64,000 nucleotides of DNA from Neoarius graeffei (GCF_027579695.1 NC_083570.1:11282051-11346050); one strand, 5' to 3'. Numbered from the stretch's first letter, positions 1 through 11,599 are shown. The notes: a model not told the origin generated them from the sequence alone. Numbers and translations: made by a program.

Positions 1-604
1 GCGACAAGTAAACAACTAAACAACATGGCGCCTCAGTTTGGAAAACGCCAATTCGGATTGTTTTTGCACCATCTGGCGGTGTATCTACTATGATTGGAAT
101 ATTTTTGGAGTAATTATAACGTATTTGATGATCAGACACATTGTCACGTGGTGTTGCTGGGATGTTTTCACGGAGAAAAGATGGTTTTGAGAAAGATTGC
201 ATGTTGTGCAGTAGCATATAAGTGCATGGCCTAAGTGTGACTTGGGGTTCAATCGGCATTTCGGTAAGAGGGCGCAGCGCCCCTGTGCCCCGGTTTAGAT
301 GAAAGCCTGCCTCCCCATACTATCCACTAGATGGATCGAGCATCTCTATAAACGGTGCTATAACTAAGGCTGTGAGCTTTTGTTTGGACTCGATTCAGCC
401 CTTTCTGAGCTCTACTAGCAGCCTAATTTTGGGTGGTGGGCTATCATTAGTAGTAGACAGAGTGCCCCACAACCTATGATCTTAGCATGATTATTAAAAA
501 GGACGTACCAGTAAGCTATGAGTTGAGTGCGAGTGTTTTATTGTTTTCAAAAGTCATACCAGAGTAACAAATGAAGTTGGTTAACCTATTGCATAATCTT
601 CGCC
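1..604. other. Unassigned sequence
   Basis: I see no coding exon, known repeat terminus or RNA gene here. It may be the upstream part of the HECT-bearing repeat that resumes after the Tc1 element at 607-2201. Confidence 0.3.
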
Positions 605-606
605 TA

Positions 607-2201
607 CAGTGGGGAAAACAAGTATTTGATCCCTTGCTGATTTTGTTGGTTTGGCCACTAATAAAGACTCGATCAGTCTGTAATATTAATGGTAGGTGTA
701 GTCTAACATGCTAAGACAGAATATCACAAAGAAAATCAAGAAATTGACTTTAAAGAATTTGTATTAATTTATTTGCATTTTATTGAGGAAAATAAGTATT
801 TGAACCCTCTTGCCAAAAGGAATTAGTACTTTGTGGCAAACCCCTTATTAGCAAGCACAGAGGTCGGACGTTTTTTGTAGTTGATGACCAGGTTTCTGCA
901 CATATTAGGAGGAATTTTGGTCCACTCTTCTTTGCAAATGACCTCTAAATCATCAAGATTCCGTGGCTGTCGCTTGGCAACTCTGAGCTTCAGCTCTCTC
1001 CATAGATTTTCTATAGGATTCAGGCCCGGAGACTGGCTGGGCCACTCCATGACTTTGATATGTTTCTTCTTCAGCCATTCCTTGGTTGCCTTGGCTGTAT
1101 GCTTTGGGTCATTATCCTGCTGGAAGACCCATCCACGACCCATTTTAAGCTTTCTGGCAGAGGGAAGGAGGTTTTCACTGAGGATTTTACGGTACATGGC
1201 TCCGTCCATCCTCCCATTGATACGGTGAAGTAGCCCTGTGCCTTGTGCAGAAAAACACCCCCAAAGCATAATGTTACCACCTCCATGCTTGACAGTGGGG
1301 ATGGTGTTCTTGGGGTCATAAGCAGCATGTCTCTCCCTCCAGACACGACGGGTTGAATTGATGCCAAAGAGCTCAATTTTGGTCTCATCTGACCATAACA
1401 CCTTCTCCCAGTCACTCTCCAAGTCATTCAGATGTTCATTGGCAAAGTTCAGGCGGGCCTGCACATGTGCTTTCTTAAGCAGGGGTACTTTGCGAGCACT
1501 GCAAGATGTTAGACCATTGCGGTGTAAAGTGTTACCAACTGTTTGCTTGGTGACTGTGATCCCAGCTGCTTTAAGATCATCCACTAACTCTGCCCGTGTT
1601 GTATTAGGTCTATTTCTCACCGTTCTCATGATCCTGGAAACCCCACGAGGTGAGATCTTATTTGGAGCCCCAGACCTAGGTCGATTGATGATCATGTTGT
1701 GAGTCTTGTACTTGTGCACAATTGCACCAACAGTTGTCACCTTAACACCCAGTTTCTTGCTAATGGTTTTGTAGCCCATACCGGTCTTGTGCAGGTCTAC
1801 AATCTTCTCCCTTAAATCCACAGAAAGCTCTTTAGTCTTTCCCATGTTGGAGAGTTTGGAGTCTGACAAACTGATTGATTCTGTGGCCAGGTGGCTTTTA
1901 TACAAGTCATTAGTGATATCAGGTGTCTTCAATTTAGGTGACAAGGTAATTTGGAGAGTCTAACTTGTCTGTATTAACAAGAACTCTTGATGGTTACTAG
2001 GGGATCAAATACTTCTTTTTCTCAATAAAATACAAATAAATTAATATAGATATTTAAAAGTTATTTTCTGGATTTTCTTTTTGATATTCTGTCTCCACAT
2101 GTTAGACTACACCTACCATTAAAATTACAGACTGATTAAGTCTTTCTTAGTGGGTAAACCAACAAAATCAGCAAGGGATCAAATACTTGTTTTCCCCACT
2201 G
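607..2201 (-). mobile_element. Tc1-like transposon, complete
   Basis: Both ends read CAGTGGGGAAAACAAGTATT inwards and the element is flanked by TA at 605-606 and 2202-2203. The inverted repeats run about 200 bp and carry the 'AAGTATTTGA' motif a second time at their inner ends (near 793-805 and 2005-2015). That is the IR/DR arrangement in which transposase binds twice per end. The two repeats differ at a modest number of positions, so the copy is fairly young. It contains one uninterrupted transposase gene on the minus strand. Confidence 0.95.
823..1845 (-). CDS. Tc1-family transposase (DD34E), intact
   Basis: Cut-and-paste transposase of 340 residues. I start at the ATG at 1845 ([12 protein letters not shown]), the usual Tc1 start and family length; the frame stays open upstream to 1944 but that sequence lies in the terminal repeat. 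Two N-terminal helix-turn-helix units (about residues 5-110) should bind the element ends. The catalytic triad is visible: D in [12 protein letters not shown] in [10 protein letters not shown] and E in LNPIENLW, with 34 residues between the second and third. One oddity is SPGLNPIEN where relatives have SPDLNPIEN. The gene has no introns, stops or frameshifts. Activity is inferred only. Confidence 0.92.
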   Translation of the reverse strand: MGKTKELSVDLREKIVDLHKTGMGYKTISKKLGVKVTTVGAIVHKYKTHNMIINRPRSGAPNKISPRGVSRIMRTVRNRPNTTRAELVDDLKAAGITVTKQTVGNTLHRNGLTSCSARKVPLLKKAHVQARLNFANEHLNDLESDWEKVLWSDETKIELFGINSTRRVWRERHAAYDPKNTIPTVKHGGGNIMLWGCFSAQGTGLLHRINGRMDGAMYRKILSENLLPSARKLKMGRGWVFQQDNDPKHTAKATKEWLKKKHIKVMEWPSQSPGLNPIENLWRELKLRVAKRQPRNLDDLEVICKEEWTKIPPNMCRNLVINYKKRPTSVLANKGFATKY

Positions 2202-2474
2202 TATGTGGAGCTACTGATGTTACTAGATTTTGGTAAGAAGCAGTTAGAATTAATAGTAACAAACGACAGCAATATGCTGATAGCCTAATAGAAACCAAAA
2301 TAATAAATATTGATGATAATAAGACAGTCACAACTGTAAAGTTAAACCAGGTCTCAGTTGATACCCTTAAGGCCACCCACCGTCCCTCAGTCTTTCCTGT
2401 GTGTGTGTGTGTGTGCACAAGTTATCTAGTCTTGTACTTGAGTTGTAGGCTAATTATTATCTCTGTCTTGACAG

Positions 2475-4401
2475 ATTGATGCCACAGTCCTTGATTTTAT
2501 GGACGACAACATTCTGGCTGGCTACATCCCAACTTATGGAGATAGGATTGCAGCAAGACGCTTCTGTTTGCAACATCATGGTGCAAAAAACAAAGAATCA
2601 TCAAAACATTCAATGCTTGAAAAACTGAAAAAAAGAAAGGGCATTGGCGGGAGTGATAATGACACTTGCAACGAGGGGACTTATACCGAAAGACAGAGAA
2701 GAAGTTACGCGCAAAACAACAAATGGGCAGAAAAAAAGACGAGAAAAGTGGAGTTGGGATGGATCCATGAAGGTAAACAAGTCCGAAAACGCAAAGGAGG
2801 GGGGACAAGGACCCTTGATGTCCCCAAAGAATCAAAGAAAGGAGACATACTACAGTATGCCAAAGATATCTTCTTCCCGAACGGAAAAAATAGATTAGGA
2901 AATTTTGGAACATTTAGTCATGACATAGTAGATTATCAGGAGGAAGCTATTTTTGATGATGTTATTACAGTTGGAGAACTGTACAGTTTACTAAGAGTAG
3001 GAGTGTTGAGATTCTACCTGTGCACTAAGGTCCCAAAAGATGACGACGATGAAGAACGTGTTGGGAGAGATTCAAATGTGAACGAGGATGTACTACAGAA
3101 TGACATGCAAGAAGAGGACGAGCAGCATCTTCAAACTGTTGATACAGAGGCATTAGACACAGCTGAGGTTGAGGTGATGCTTGACCCCCATCTTGGAGAA
3201 CCCATGGCTGGCCAAACGGATAACACTTTATGTCAACCTGGCCTGCAGCTCAATGAGGACAATGCCGTCACATCAGCCCTCTTTCCCAGAACAAGCTCAG
3301 CACTCATTACTCCAGACACAGCATATGTGCCTCCCCCCGTGCCTTCCCCCCCATGCCTCCTCCCACAAGCACGGCAAACATTACTTCAGAGTCAGCATCT
3401 ATTGATGATGTAGCAAGTATCTCTACAGCTTCATGTGATGTGCATATCACCATTAAACTTCACAGGGTCAATCTTCTGGAGGAGATGATAGACCAATTTA
3501 AGGATTCATCACTTGTCAAGTACCCCCTTCATAGATGAAAAAGGAGCTGACCTAGATGGTGTCTCAAGGGATGTATATTCTGCATTTTGGGCACAACTCA
3601 TGGACCACACAGCTGAAGGAGGACCTGAGGGTTCCATCGCTGTGTCCTAAATGGCAAGAGGAAGAATGGAAATCCATTGGCCGGATTCTACTAAAAGGAT
3701 TTCAAGACCATGGCTATTTCCCCTAACGCTTATCCCCTGCTTTCAATGTATCACTTATTTTTGGTGACAATGAAGTCTCGGATGATTTGCTTTTTGAAAG
3801 TCTTCTTCTGTTTGTTAGTCAATCAGATAGGAATCTGATCACCACTGCGTTAAAAGAAGATCTTTCAGAGGATGACAGGGATGAGCTGATTGACCTGTTG
3901 GACCGCATGGATGTAACAGCCCTTCCAACACAACAGAATTTGAAAGGCATCCTTCTAAAGGTGGCACACAAACAGCTGATCCAAAAGCATGTGAGAAGAT
4001 GTCCTTGATTGCTGGTTCCTCCCTAAAAGAAGCATTTGCGAGCCCACAAGATGTCTTGCTTCTTTAAGCCAACAACTAAAAAGCTTTTGAAGTTACTACA
4101 TGCCTCTCCTTCCACCCAAGCAGAGAACCAGAGTTTTCGTTTCCTGCAACAGTACATTAGAGGATTGGATGATGTTGGTCTCAGAAGGATGTTAAGATTG
4201 ATCACCGGGTCAGATGTTGTCCGTGTTAACAAGATTGAGATCATGTTTACGGCAGTAGATGGACTTGTATGTCGACCTGTAGCACATACCTGTGGTCCAG
4301 TTCTGGGACTGCCATGGACATATGCTTCCTATCCTGAACTATGCACCGAATTTGACAGTATACTGATCAATAAAACCTCATACGAATTTGGCATCGCATA
4401 G
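2475..4401 (+). pseudogene. HECT-domain E3 ligase-like repeat gene, broken
   Basis: An exon appears to start at 2475 after a good acceptor. The long frame to 3413 has a conserved-looking segment (GWIHEGKQVRKRKGGG, YAKDIFFPNGKN) and then an acidic, proline-rich linker. After 3353 the protein continues in other frames: ITIKLHRVNLLEEMIDQF near 3450, DDLLFESLLLFVSQSDRN near 3785-3840, and the end of a HECT C-lobe near 4265-4401. That end carries the HECT signature AHTCGPVLGLPW with its catalytic cysteine, and terminates SYEFGIA. At least three frameshifts or stops (around 3400, 3535-3725, 4010-4070) make it a pseudogene. It resembles the multicopy G2E3-like HECT proteins of fish genomes, which I believe are carried by a repeat; that link is from memory. 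Confidence 0.7.
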
Positions 4402-4587
4402 GTTTATTATGGTATGCTTATCTCATCTGATTGTAGCAGAAGGCAAAGTTTAGAAGTAAGATATTTTTGAACATCCGAACAGAAATGAGGTAAAAATGTA
4501 TTCAGTTATATTAACATTTGTCATCTTTGTTTAGGGCCGTACTGTGGGGTGTTTTACCTGTTCATGAAACGTTAGTCGTATATACCC

Positions 4588-6202
4588 TGTGTAGGTGCAT
4601 TTGGTTAATTATTAAGTGATCTCATTAAATCAGTCTCATTAAATTTGAAGGTTAATAATTAAAAAGAATCAGTCTCATTTAAATCGTTTGAAGTGAATCA
4701 AATCAGTGAATCGTTCAAATGAATCGAATCAGTGAATCATTCAAAGTAGTGAATCATTGAATCATACCATCACTCTTGGCGCTCAATAATAATTACCAAA
4801 CAGCTAAATTATGGTATATCATTAAATTATTACAATCACTTACCATTTACATAACTGATATGCACCTTTTTGAATTCTTTGCGATTGGGGACTTCAAAAT
4901 ATATTGAAACACCAACAAGATGAATACACAGAGGTTGTTTAATAAATGAATTTATTATAACAAAGATAAAAATAATAATCAGTTGGAAAAACCGTGAGGT
5001 AGTGTAGGTGTATATGAGTGTGTGGGTGTGCTTAGAGAGAGAGCAAGGGTGTGTGTGTGTATGAGGGGCTATAAAACTTGGAATGTTCTATCTGATTGTG
5101 TTGGTATGTGTGAGTGTGGGGGAAGGGCTACCACATGTAAAGGTTCATGGAACAAAAGAATAGTGTGTTAGCTCTAGCTTGTTGCTATGCTAAGCACATA
5201 GTGTAGGCCTGAATTAGCCTCGTGTAGCTAACTACACGTGGTGAATGCCTTGTGATCCCTGGAGACAGCACAATTAGATCTAGAAGCTAATGGAACAAGA
5301 GAATTAGCTTTGGATGCTAATGAGCCAAAAGACATTAACCATAGACTAATTTCACCAACTTATACAGTACTGAATCAACTAAAACTTTGATAAGGTCAAA
5401 ATGTGTGTTAAGGAGATTTAGGATGTTAGTGAAAGGAATAAGAGGAAAACATGCACAGCCTATTAATTGATATTAAACAAAATAAAACAATTTAACACGC
5501 TAAGTGTTTTCAGTGTTACTGATAAACAGTTCATGAGTTAAAGTTCACACTACTTCATAAAACTAATTCCTAGACTAGTTTAATTATGATTATTATGATT
5601 ATGTCCAAAAATACCAGTCTTACTCAAACATTCTTTAGCAAGACGTGGAGAGATATTCACTGTGGGGAAGTTTCTGTAGAAGGCGGAGAGAACTTTCTGG
5701 TCCGACGGAGCACTCAGGTCCGACGTGATGAAAAGAGGATTCTTGGTCCGAACTTCAGCGTTCGTAAGAAAAAGTCTCTGATCAGAATTAATCTGCACAG
5801 TGCTGTTCAGAAGGAATCTGATCGCTTTGATTAAAAACTGTGTTTAAACGGCAGTCGTGACGTCACTTTAATACGAATGCCGGCTTGTAACTCAGGTTGA
5901 GTTTAAAGATCGCGCTATTCTGGATTTTTACCTTGGCCAGAGGTGAACACAGAACGTGCTGGATGATAGATCTTTGCAAAGTGAGATGTTCCCGGGTTTG
6001 CCTGCAAATGCGAGCGGTCTCTTTATTGTCTGTTGGAGTTGAAGTCCACAGAGCCAGAGATGAGGAGTTGAGCGTTTGTTCCATTATTTATCTCTTCATG
6101 GCAGACGTGGTGATAATCCCGCCCCCGGAGTGACGTATGTCAACGCAGAAGTTGGCTGGGAGTTGTAGTTCTTAGACACAAAATGGCGGCATGATACCTA
6201 CA
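4588..6202. repeat. Solo-LTR-like interspersed repeat, copy A
   Basis: About 1.6 kb beginning TGTGTAGGTGC and ending GATACCTACA. It is paralogous along its length to 15,686-17,192, sharing the 'ACCAAACAGCTAAATTATGG' block near 4795 and the TGTAGTTCTxAGAC...GGCGG...ACCTACA 3' end. TG...CA ends, the length and the lack of any open frame suggest a solitary LTR, but I find no convincing 4-6 bp target duplication. Orientation is unknown. Confidence 0.45.
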
Positions 6203-6204
6203 CC

Positions 6205-7262
6205 TGTCCACACTAGGGATTTTGTACCGATACGAAACTACTTTCGTACCGCAACACCTGTCCACACTAGCAACTATAGCGGTACTGTAGCGGTATAACT
6301 GTATCGGTACGAAACCCACAAATGTATGGGTTTCGTACCGGTACAGTATCGGTACTGTAGCGCTTCGCTGTAGTGTGGACAGATGAAGCGGCTCTGTATC
6401 GATACAAATATAATGCGCATGCGCAAAGTCACACACCTCAATCGATGTCTTCGCTGAATAAAATAGTGAAGAACGGAGATTCGTTTGTTTCTTTCTCAAC
6501 TGCCTCACGCGTTTTATACGATTCGACTGAATAAATGACCACCAGAAATACAGACTGTACACTGACAACAAAAAGCACACACACGTTGTTTCATCCGTAC
6601 GGAAGCTGAGAGAGGCCCTTCATATAATCCTTTTTTTTTTTTTTTTTATTCACCTTGTTATCCCGAGATAACGACATAATTAATTCAGGATCTCGAGAAA
6701 ACAACACGACTAATTTGAGATCTCGAGAAAACAAAACCGTTATTTCGAGATCTCGAGAAAACAGCTGAGAAATGGTTCATTCAGGTGCGCCAAGAGACTT
6801 GTGATATGCTGACTTTGGGGCTATTTCTCATTCTGTATAGACGCAACTTTGGTCATTAGAATGTCTGGAATAATCGATCACCTAATAAGGCAATATTTTG
6901 ATCAGGGGTTGACACAGGGAGAGATTGCATTAAGTCTTTTAATAAGGGATCATTTCAAAATTAGTCCGCGGCACCTCCGCAGAAGACTGGCCCGGCTTCG
7001 TCTCTACTGACGGAGATGCAGTGATCCAGCTGAGATCATGAAATAATTTTTGTTTTCTCGAGATCACAGAATAACAGATGCCATATATTCTCGGAAGGAA
7101 GTTACTCAGTAACCACGGAAACATTTCGCGCACGTGCATTTCAACTACCGTGAAAGAAAACCGCAAACATTTCTCGCTAGTGTGGACAGATGCGCTAAAC
7201 TGTACCGGTATACTTTGTATCGATACAGTTATACCACTTTCGTACCGGTATAAGTGTGAACA
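6205..7262 (+). mobile_element. DNA transposon fragment with integrase-like first exon
   Basis: The ends are imperfect inverted repeats: TGTCCACACTAGGG at the left, TGTTCACACTTA on the reverse strand at the right. Inside, both arms are full of GGTACCG/CGGTACC and CGATAC motifs. A TCTCGAGA-rich palindromic stretch lies near 6660-6765, and a degenerate HTH reading frame starts at 6861. It abuts the repeat ending at 6202. Confidence 0.5.
6861..7041 (+). pseudogene. Integrase-like transposase N-terminus (degenerate)
   Basis: The ATG at 6861 opens MSGIIDHLIRQYFDQG, then LTQGEIALSLLIRDHFKIS and RHLRRRLARLRLY. This is a helix-turn-helix of the type LTxxEI..L......IS.RTLRR.L...GLYRR. The frame stops at TGA (7009-7011) exactly where the related sequence at 9,412 reads LYRRK; CGA to TGA at a CpG would explain it. 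After the stop the match resumes (SDPAEIM versus SDPLEVA). Fish proteins with this start are usually annotated as integrase-core-domain proteins; only the N-terminus is present. Confidence 0.55.
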
Positions 7263-7937
7263 CAGCAATAATGCCTAATCTGTTTGAGAGCTGAAGGTGC
7301 ACATGCTTTCCGTTATCTGTCAAGTTTGAGCAAAGCAAGCCAGTTACCTTAAACTTGTTGATGAGTTTCAAAGCGCAATGAGCTCGAGACCTGACCACTT
7401 TTGTGTTATGGATGTAACACTGTTAATCCTAGCCTATTTCTGTTCTCTTGTTAGTTGCTGGTGAGTTTACACAGAGCACAATATGCTCTAGTTCTGTGTG
7501 GGGTTATGATGCCACTGTCTCATAGCTTATTTTTACCAACCTGGATTTACCATGGAACACTTGTTGATGAGTTCCAAGAGAGCAATGTGATACTATAATG
7601 GTTCCTCTACATGTTACAACAAAATAAAATTTGACTTGCTCTTGTAGCCCTCATTTTTTAATTGATTATAGATTATACCATAATGTTGATAACACAAAAT
7701 AAGCTGTTGTGTTTAAGTTTATTTCATTTTACAAAAATTAAGAGGTTCAAGAGAACGAGAAAATATAAGAAAATGCCTCAAGTTGTGTTGTGTGTGCCCC
7801 CTCCCCTGAAGCACTAATCCCACTGCACTGAGAAACATAACCACACTGAATTCTTGATTCTGACATAACTTGGTAAACAGACGCCTTAGCGTCACATGAG
7901 CAGGGCACAGCACTGCATGCCATGAACACCACACTAT
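7263..7937. other. Unassigned sequence
   Basis: AT-rich, no recognisable exon or repeat terminus. It holds two loosely similar stretches around 7345 and 7560 ('TTGTTGATGAGTT' in each), suggesting an old local duplication. Confidence 0.3.
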
Positions 7938-8727
7938 CAGGGATGAGAATTTTCCGCGGATCTGCGGTATTCCGAGTTTTTCCCGCTGAAAATGTCATTT
8001 TTGTGAAACGTGTAAATCCATTGAGAAAATTTCGGGGGTAGGGGTCGGCGCGAGGCGAGGCTTGTGGTGGCACAAGCAGGCAGGACCGACCGACCGCCAG
8101 CATCTTTCGGCAGCGCTCATCACAAAATTAGTTTCAGCTGTGATAACGGAAATCGTCATTGCTTTCTTCAATATTTATGTTTTGGTGCTAGTTTCATCTC
8201 ACTTCTACAATTCGCGGAGAAACAAGCTATACGTACACGGTTTTGTTCACGTCTTAAGTTCTAGTGATTTTGGTTAGTTTTCAAAGTTACTTCGCCAATA
8301 TGGCGAAAGTTTTGGACCGCAAAAATGAGGATCGTGCCAGGGAAATCGATAAATCGAATGGGATAAAGAACTTTCCGATGGGCATGGCTCGATAGTAGCG
8401 TTACTGTGCAGACAGGGACACAAACTGTGACGACGTGCCTGACGGAACATATCCGAAAAGTGGGCGTGCCGGGAAAGGTTCTGTGTATTCTGTGCTCACA
8501 TATGATCAATTATGGAAACAAAGGAGCTAGAAACATCCAGGAGCACATCAAAATAAAAAAGTACAAAGGTACGTTTTACTTAAATTGTCAAAGATGGAGT
8601 CAGGAGGAATCTAATATATCGTTACGGTTACCTCCATTATTGCTCACGATATATATAAAGTGGGAAAGTTGGCAGACATTTCAGAGGTTTTTTTTTTTTT
8701 TTTTTATATGTCCCATTCTCATCCCTG
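7938..8727 (+). mobile_element. Non-autonomous hAT-like element
   Basis: Terminal inverted repeats CAGGGATGAGAAT (7938-7950, and reverse at 8715-8727) have the CAGGG start typical of hAT. The flanks (CACACTAT and CACTGTGG) agree only partly with an 8-bp target duplication. The 790 bp hold one BED-finger exon and a poly-T tract, and no catalytic domain. Confidence 0.65.
8300..8568 (+). pseudogene. hAT transposase first exon (BED-type zinc finger), broken
   Basis: The reading starts MAKVLDRKNEDRAREIDK and is interrupted by TAG TAG plus a shift near 8390. It then gives KVGVPGKVLCILCSHMINYG followed by ARNIQEHIKIKKYKG, a BED-like finger with C-x2-C and a following histidine. The exon ends at an AAAG/GTACGT donor at 8568. 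BED fingers bind DNA at the element ends in hAT transposases. The later exons are absent. Confidence 0.6.
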
Positions 8728-8803
8728 CACTGTGGGAAAGTAATGTTGATCTCAGAGACACAACCCCATTTTGATTGTTTTAACTGTGCACATGTACAAC
8801 ACA

Positions 8804-9151
8804 GGGCAGCACGGTGGTGTAGTGGTTAGCGCTGTCGCCTCGCAGCAAGAAGGTCCTGGGTTCGAGCCCAGCGGCCGGCGAGGGCCTTTTTGTGTCCATG
8901 TGGGTTTCCTCCGGATGCTCCAGTTTCCCCCACAGTCCAAAGACGTGCAGGTTAGGTTAACTGGTGACTCTAAATTGACCGTAGGTGTGAATGTGAGTGT
9001 GAATGGTTGTTTGTCTCTGTGTCAGCCCTGTGATGACCTGGCGACTTGTCCAGGGTGTACCCTGCCTTTCACCCGTAGTCAGCTGGGATAGGCTCCAGCT
9101 TGCCTGCGACCCTGTAGGACAGGATAAAGCGGCTAGAGATGATATGAGATA
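8804..9151 (+). repeat. tRNA-derived SINE, copy 1
   Basis: The 5' tRNA-like head has pol III box A-like TAGTGGTTAGCGC and box B-like GGTTCGAGCCC. The family body follows (…GTCCAAAGACGTGCAGGTTAGG…) and the 3' end is GGCTAGAGATGATATGAGAT. Its right edge truncates the integrase-like frame read on the minus strand from 9,412. Confidence 0.9.
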
Positions 9152-9412
9152 TCCAGCTTGGATGCGGTTGAGATGATGGAGCTTGTATCCATGGAGCCTT
9201 CCGTGTCCATCCAGTTGATCAACGAGAAACGATGCTACCTCAAGAGGGTCGGATTCGTTCTTTCTTCGGTACAACCCCATACTCTTCAAAATCCTTCGGA
9301 GAGTACGCATACTGATAACAATGTCGTCTACTGTGCTCAACAACTGTAGAATATTACCATGTCTCAAGCCAAGCTTAAAGTAGAATCGAATTAAATCATG
9401 TACACGAGCCAT
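9152..9412 (-). pseudogene. Integrase-like transposase N-terminus, truncated by SINE
   Basis: Read from the ATG at 9412: MARVHDLIRFYFKLGLRHGN, then ISMRTLRRILKSMGLYRRKN and SDPLEVASFLVDQLDGHGRL. It ends HLNRIQAG at the SINE boundary. It is the same family as 6,861 and better preserved, with about 85 residues before the break. The integrase/DDE core that should follow is not on the other side of the SINE, so this is a fragment rather than a simple insertion. Confidence 0.6.
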
Positions 9413-9639
9413 AGCTTGTTCTCAGTAGGCTAGGACGTCTGCTTTGAATGGAAGTAGCCTAGCCTATGACGTTAAACCATACTTTCACGTTATTTCTTGA
9501 TAAGGTGTTTTCACATTATTACATGAAAATGTCATGAAATAACGTGATAATGTTATTACATGATAAATATATTGTAAAAATGTGATTATTGTTATAACAA
9601 TATCTTTTCATGTAATTACTTGATACTAAGCCAATTTTT

Positions 9640-9704
9640 TTTTTTTTTTTTTTTTTGTGGCAGCAATACGCTTTCATACTTTTGAACCAGTCTTAAAAAA
9701 TAAA
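9640..9704. repeat. Poly-T tract and AT-rich edge
   Basis: A run of T at about 9636-9656 precedes the repeat that starts near 9,705. The preceding 9,440-9,640 is AT-rich with several imperfect ATGATAA/TTATCA palindromes. Confidence 0.4.
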
Positions 9705-10747
9705 AAATCAGCAAATTTTAAAGCTGTACTGCCTTTCAGCTTTCAAGCGTAGGTCATAAAAAGAATTTTTCCGACACCCGATTCATTATTTTTGTTTAGT
9801 GACCAAAAGCTACTGAATTTTTGAATCACAGACTTCCAATTTGATTCTTTTTTTTTAAATGGAACAATGAATGAATTTATCTCCACGTGGCCCTAAATTT
9901 GCTGCTATTTTTTCCTGCTTCACCATGACCCAATACAAGATACTACGTCATGCATCACATCACGTGGTGGGCTTTCCCTGTTCGCGCAAGGCATTGTCGG
10001 ATACAGATTTGAAACAGGAGAGAAAAATGGAGGAATGAAACATGAAAGACCGATTACAGTAACGGAAAGCGAGAAGAAAAGACGTTATGTTATATACAAA
10101 GGAAAGGAAACGCAGGACCAAACTAATAAATATCGGCGGTCAGCGAGCACCTCAGTGTGATCAGCTGTTCGTTTAGCGACAGAATGATGGAACTGTCAGT
10201 GCACGCTCAAAGGGAAACCTGTGCATGCGCACATGGACTTCCTCTCCCTGCTTGACTGCATGAAGCGAGCGATTTCATGCATATTTGCTTTAAACTCCTC
10301 AAATTAAATAACTTCCCAGCCACAGGCCTGATATTTTTGTGAGATATTAAAGAAATAAATGAATCACAACGACCAAATTTCAACGGGAACTAAGTTTCGC
10401 TGTGTTCTTTGAAATTGAAATGCCATCTAACTTTAATGCGTAAAGACAAAGAATGTAAACAAACTGGCGAAATGATGGTAGCGATTTGTGAAAAAATGCT
10501 ATCTTGAAAAATTTAAAAAAAAAAAAGTTCTTACCCTCATACTTTTTATTCCATATTTTGTTGCTTTTTTTTCCTTTGTATTTTTTGGGGTTTTGTTTTT
10601 GAGTGTTTAGTTCGTCCTCAGTTGGTTCAGTAACAGACTCCGTCATTTTTATTTTTCTTTACTCACGGTCTATGAGCTGACAGCCGAGTAATAGAGTAGC
10701 CAATCAGTGTGCGCGATTGTTCATATCCAGTGAATGTGAGTAGAATA
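9705..10747. repeat. Interspersed repeat, copy A
   Basis: Paralogous to 21,437-22,650, with shared blocks such as 'CCTGCTTCACCATGACCCAA' (near 9,915 and 21,640), 'CATGAAAGACCG.TTACAGTA' and the 'TTAAATAACTTCCCAGCCAC' block. Copy A lacks the insertion that copy B carries at 22,111, so it acts as an empty site (near 10,345). Its right end carries the exon at 10,535-10,646 and the terminus ATCCAGTGAATGTGA, shared with 55,551-55,953. Confidence 0.6.
10535..10646 (-). pseudogene. First exon of tyrosine-recombinase-like (KIAA1958-type) protein
   Basis: Starts MTESVTEPTEDELNTQKQNP, ends NKKYEG at a GTAAGA donor. It has exactly the same length (112 nt) and donor phase as the plus-strand exon 55,647-55,758 ([19 protein letters not shown]). 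N-termini of this kind (…E.EI..L...K...NTKKATK.G...F) are found in KIAA1958/DUF3504-type, Crypton-related proteins. That family call is from memory and moderate. Confidence 0.4.
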
Positions 10748-10908
10748 CATAGTTATTCCTTTTCAACACACACACCTGGTAAATCCACTTGAGTATCATG
10801 CATGCAAATAATCCTACATTAATTCGAGCAAGTTTCTGGTAGTCTAGCCTGTCAGTATCTTTTCTAATGCATCCATCCCATGGATCAAACTGAATACTTT
10901 TATTTCAG

Positions 10909-11444
10909 ATTTCTGTTACCTGACTCTGGATCCCAGCACGGTGAATCAGCACATCGTTCTGAGTGAAAACAACAGAGTGCTGAGACACAGCTGGAGAGAC
11001 CAGGAGTACTCCTATAACCCAGAACGATTCGACTACCAGTGGCAGGTGTTGTGTAAGGAGAGCATGTGTGGACGCTGTTACTGGGAGGTGGAGTTGACGG
11101 GAGAGGATGATTTGGAAATATCTGTCTCGTACAGAGAGAACTTCGACGAGTCGAAGTTTGAACACAACAATCAGTCATGGCGTCTGCGCTGTTCCTCTAC
11201 AGCTCTCTCTTTCCATCACAACAACATGAAGACTGAGATCGAAGGTTCAATATCCTCCAGAATAGGACTGTATATGGATCACAGCGCAGGAACTCTGTCC
11301 TTCTACAGCGTCTCGGACACGATGCAGCTCCTCCACAGAGTCCACACCACATTCACTCAGCCTCTATACGCTGGGTTTGGGTCCTACTTGTTACACGAAG
11401 GTATAACCGTCAGGTTGTGTGATCCAGACAAATGTGTGCTGTAG
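10909..11444 (+). CDS. B30.2 (PRY-SPRY) exon, finTRIM-like
   Basis: A terminal exon begins at 10909 after TTTTATTTCAG. The first two bases complete a codon, giving (D)FCYLTLDPSTVNQHIVLSE. The PRY segment (LDPSTVNQHIVLSENNRVLR) is followed by SPRY landmarks: CGRCYWEVELTGEDDLEISV, the IGLYMDHSAGTLSFYSVSD strand and TFTQPLYAGFGSY. It ends at TAG, 11442-11444, so the domain is full length (about 177 residues) and has no stops. B30.2 domains of fish TRIM proteins recognise ligands, often in antiviral defence. I find no RING, B-box or coiled-coil exon upstream in the window, so this is an orphan final exon. NLR-type or other B30.2 genes are alternatives. Confidence 0.75.
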
Positions 11445-11599
11445 TGTAGTAATGTATTATATATTGTTTGTTTTTGGTTTAAAACAAATCATTACACCGT
11501 TATATACAATGTACTGATACAAATGGAAACCTGTTCTGTTTTAATACTGCTGTGTGGAAATTTTAGATTTGTTACATTAAAAGTTGTACATGTGATTTT
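11445..11599. other. 3' flank of the SPRY exon
   Basis: AT-rich. ATTAAAAG at 11575-11582 would serve as a weak polyadenylation signal; no other feature seen. Confidence 0.25.

Noticed and set aside
6140-6580. 146-codon open frame on minus
   Set aside because: Spans the end of one repeat and the GGTACCG arm of another; no recognisable protein.
8804-8880. tRNA gene suggested by box A and box B
   Set aside because: It is the head of a SINE repeated twelve times, without a proper cloverleaf; not a functional tRNA.
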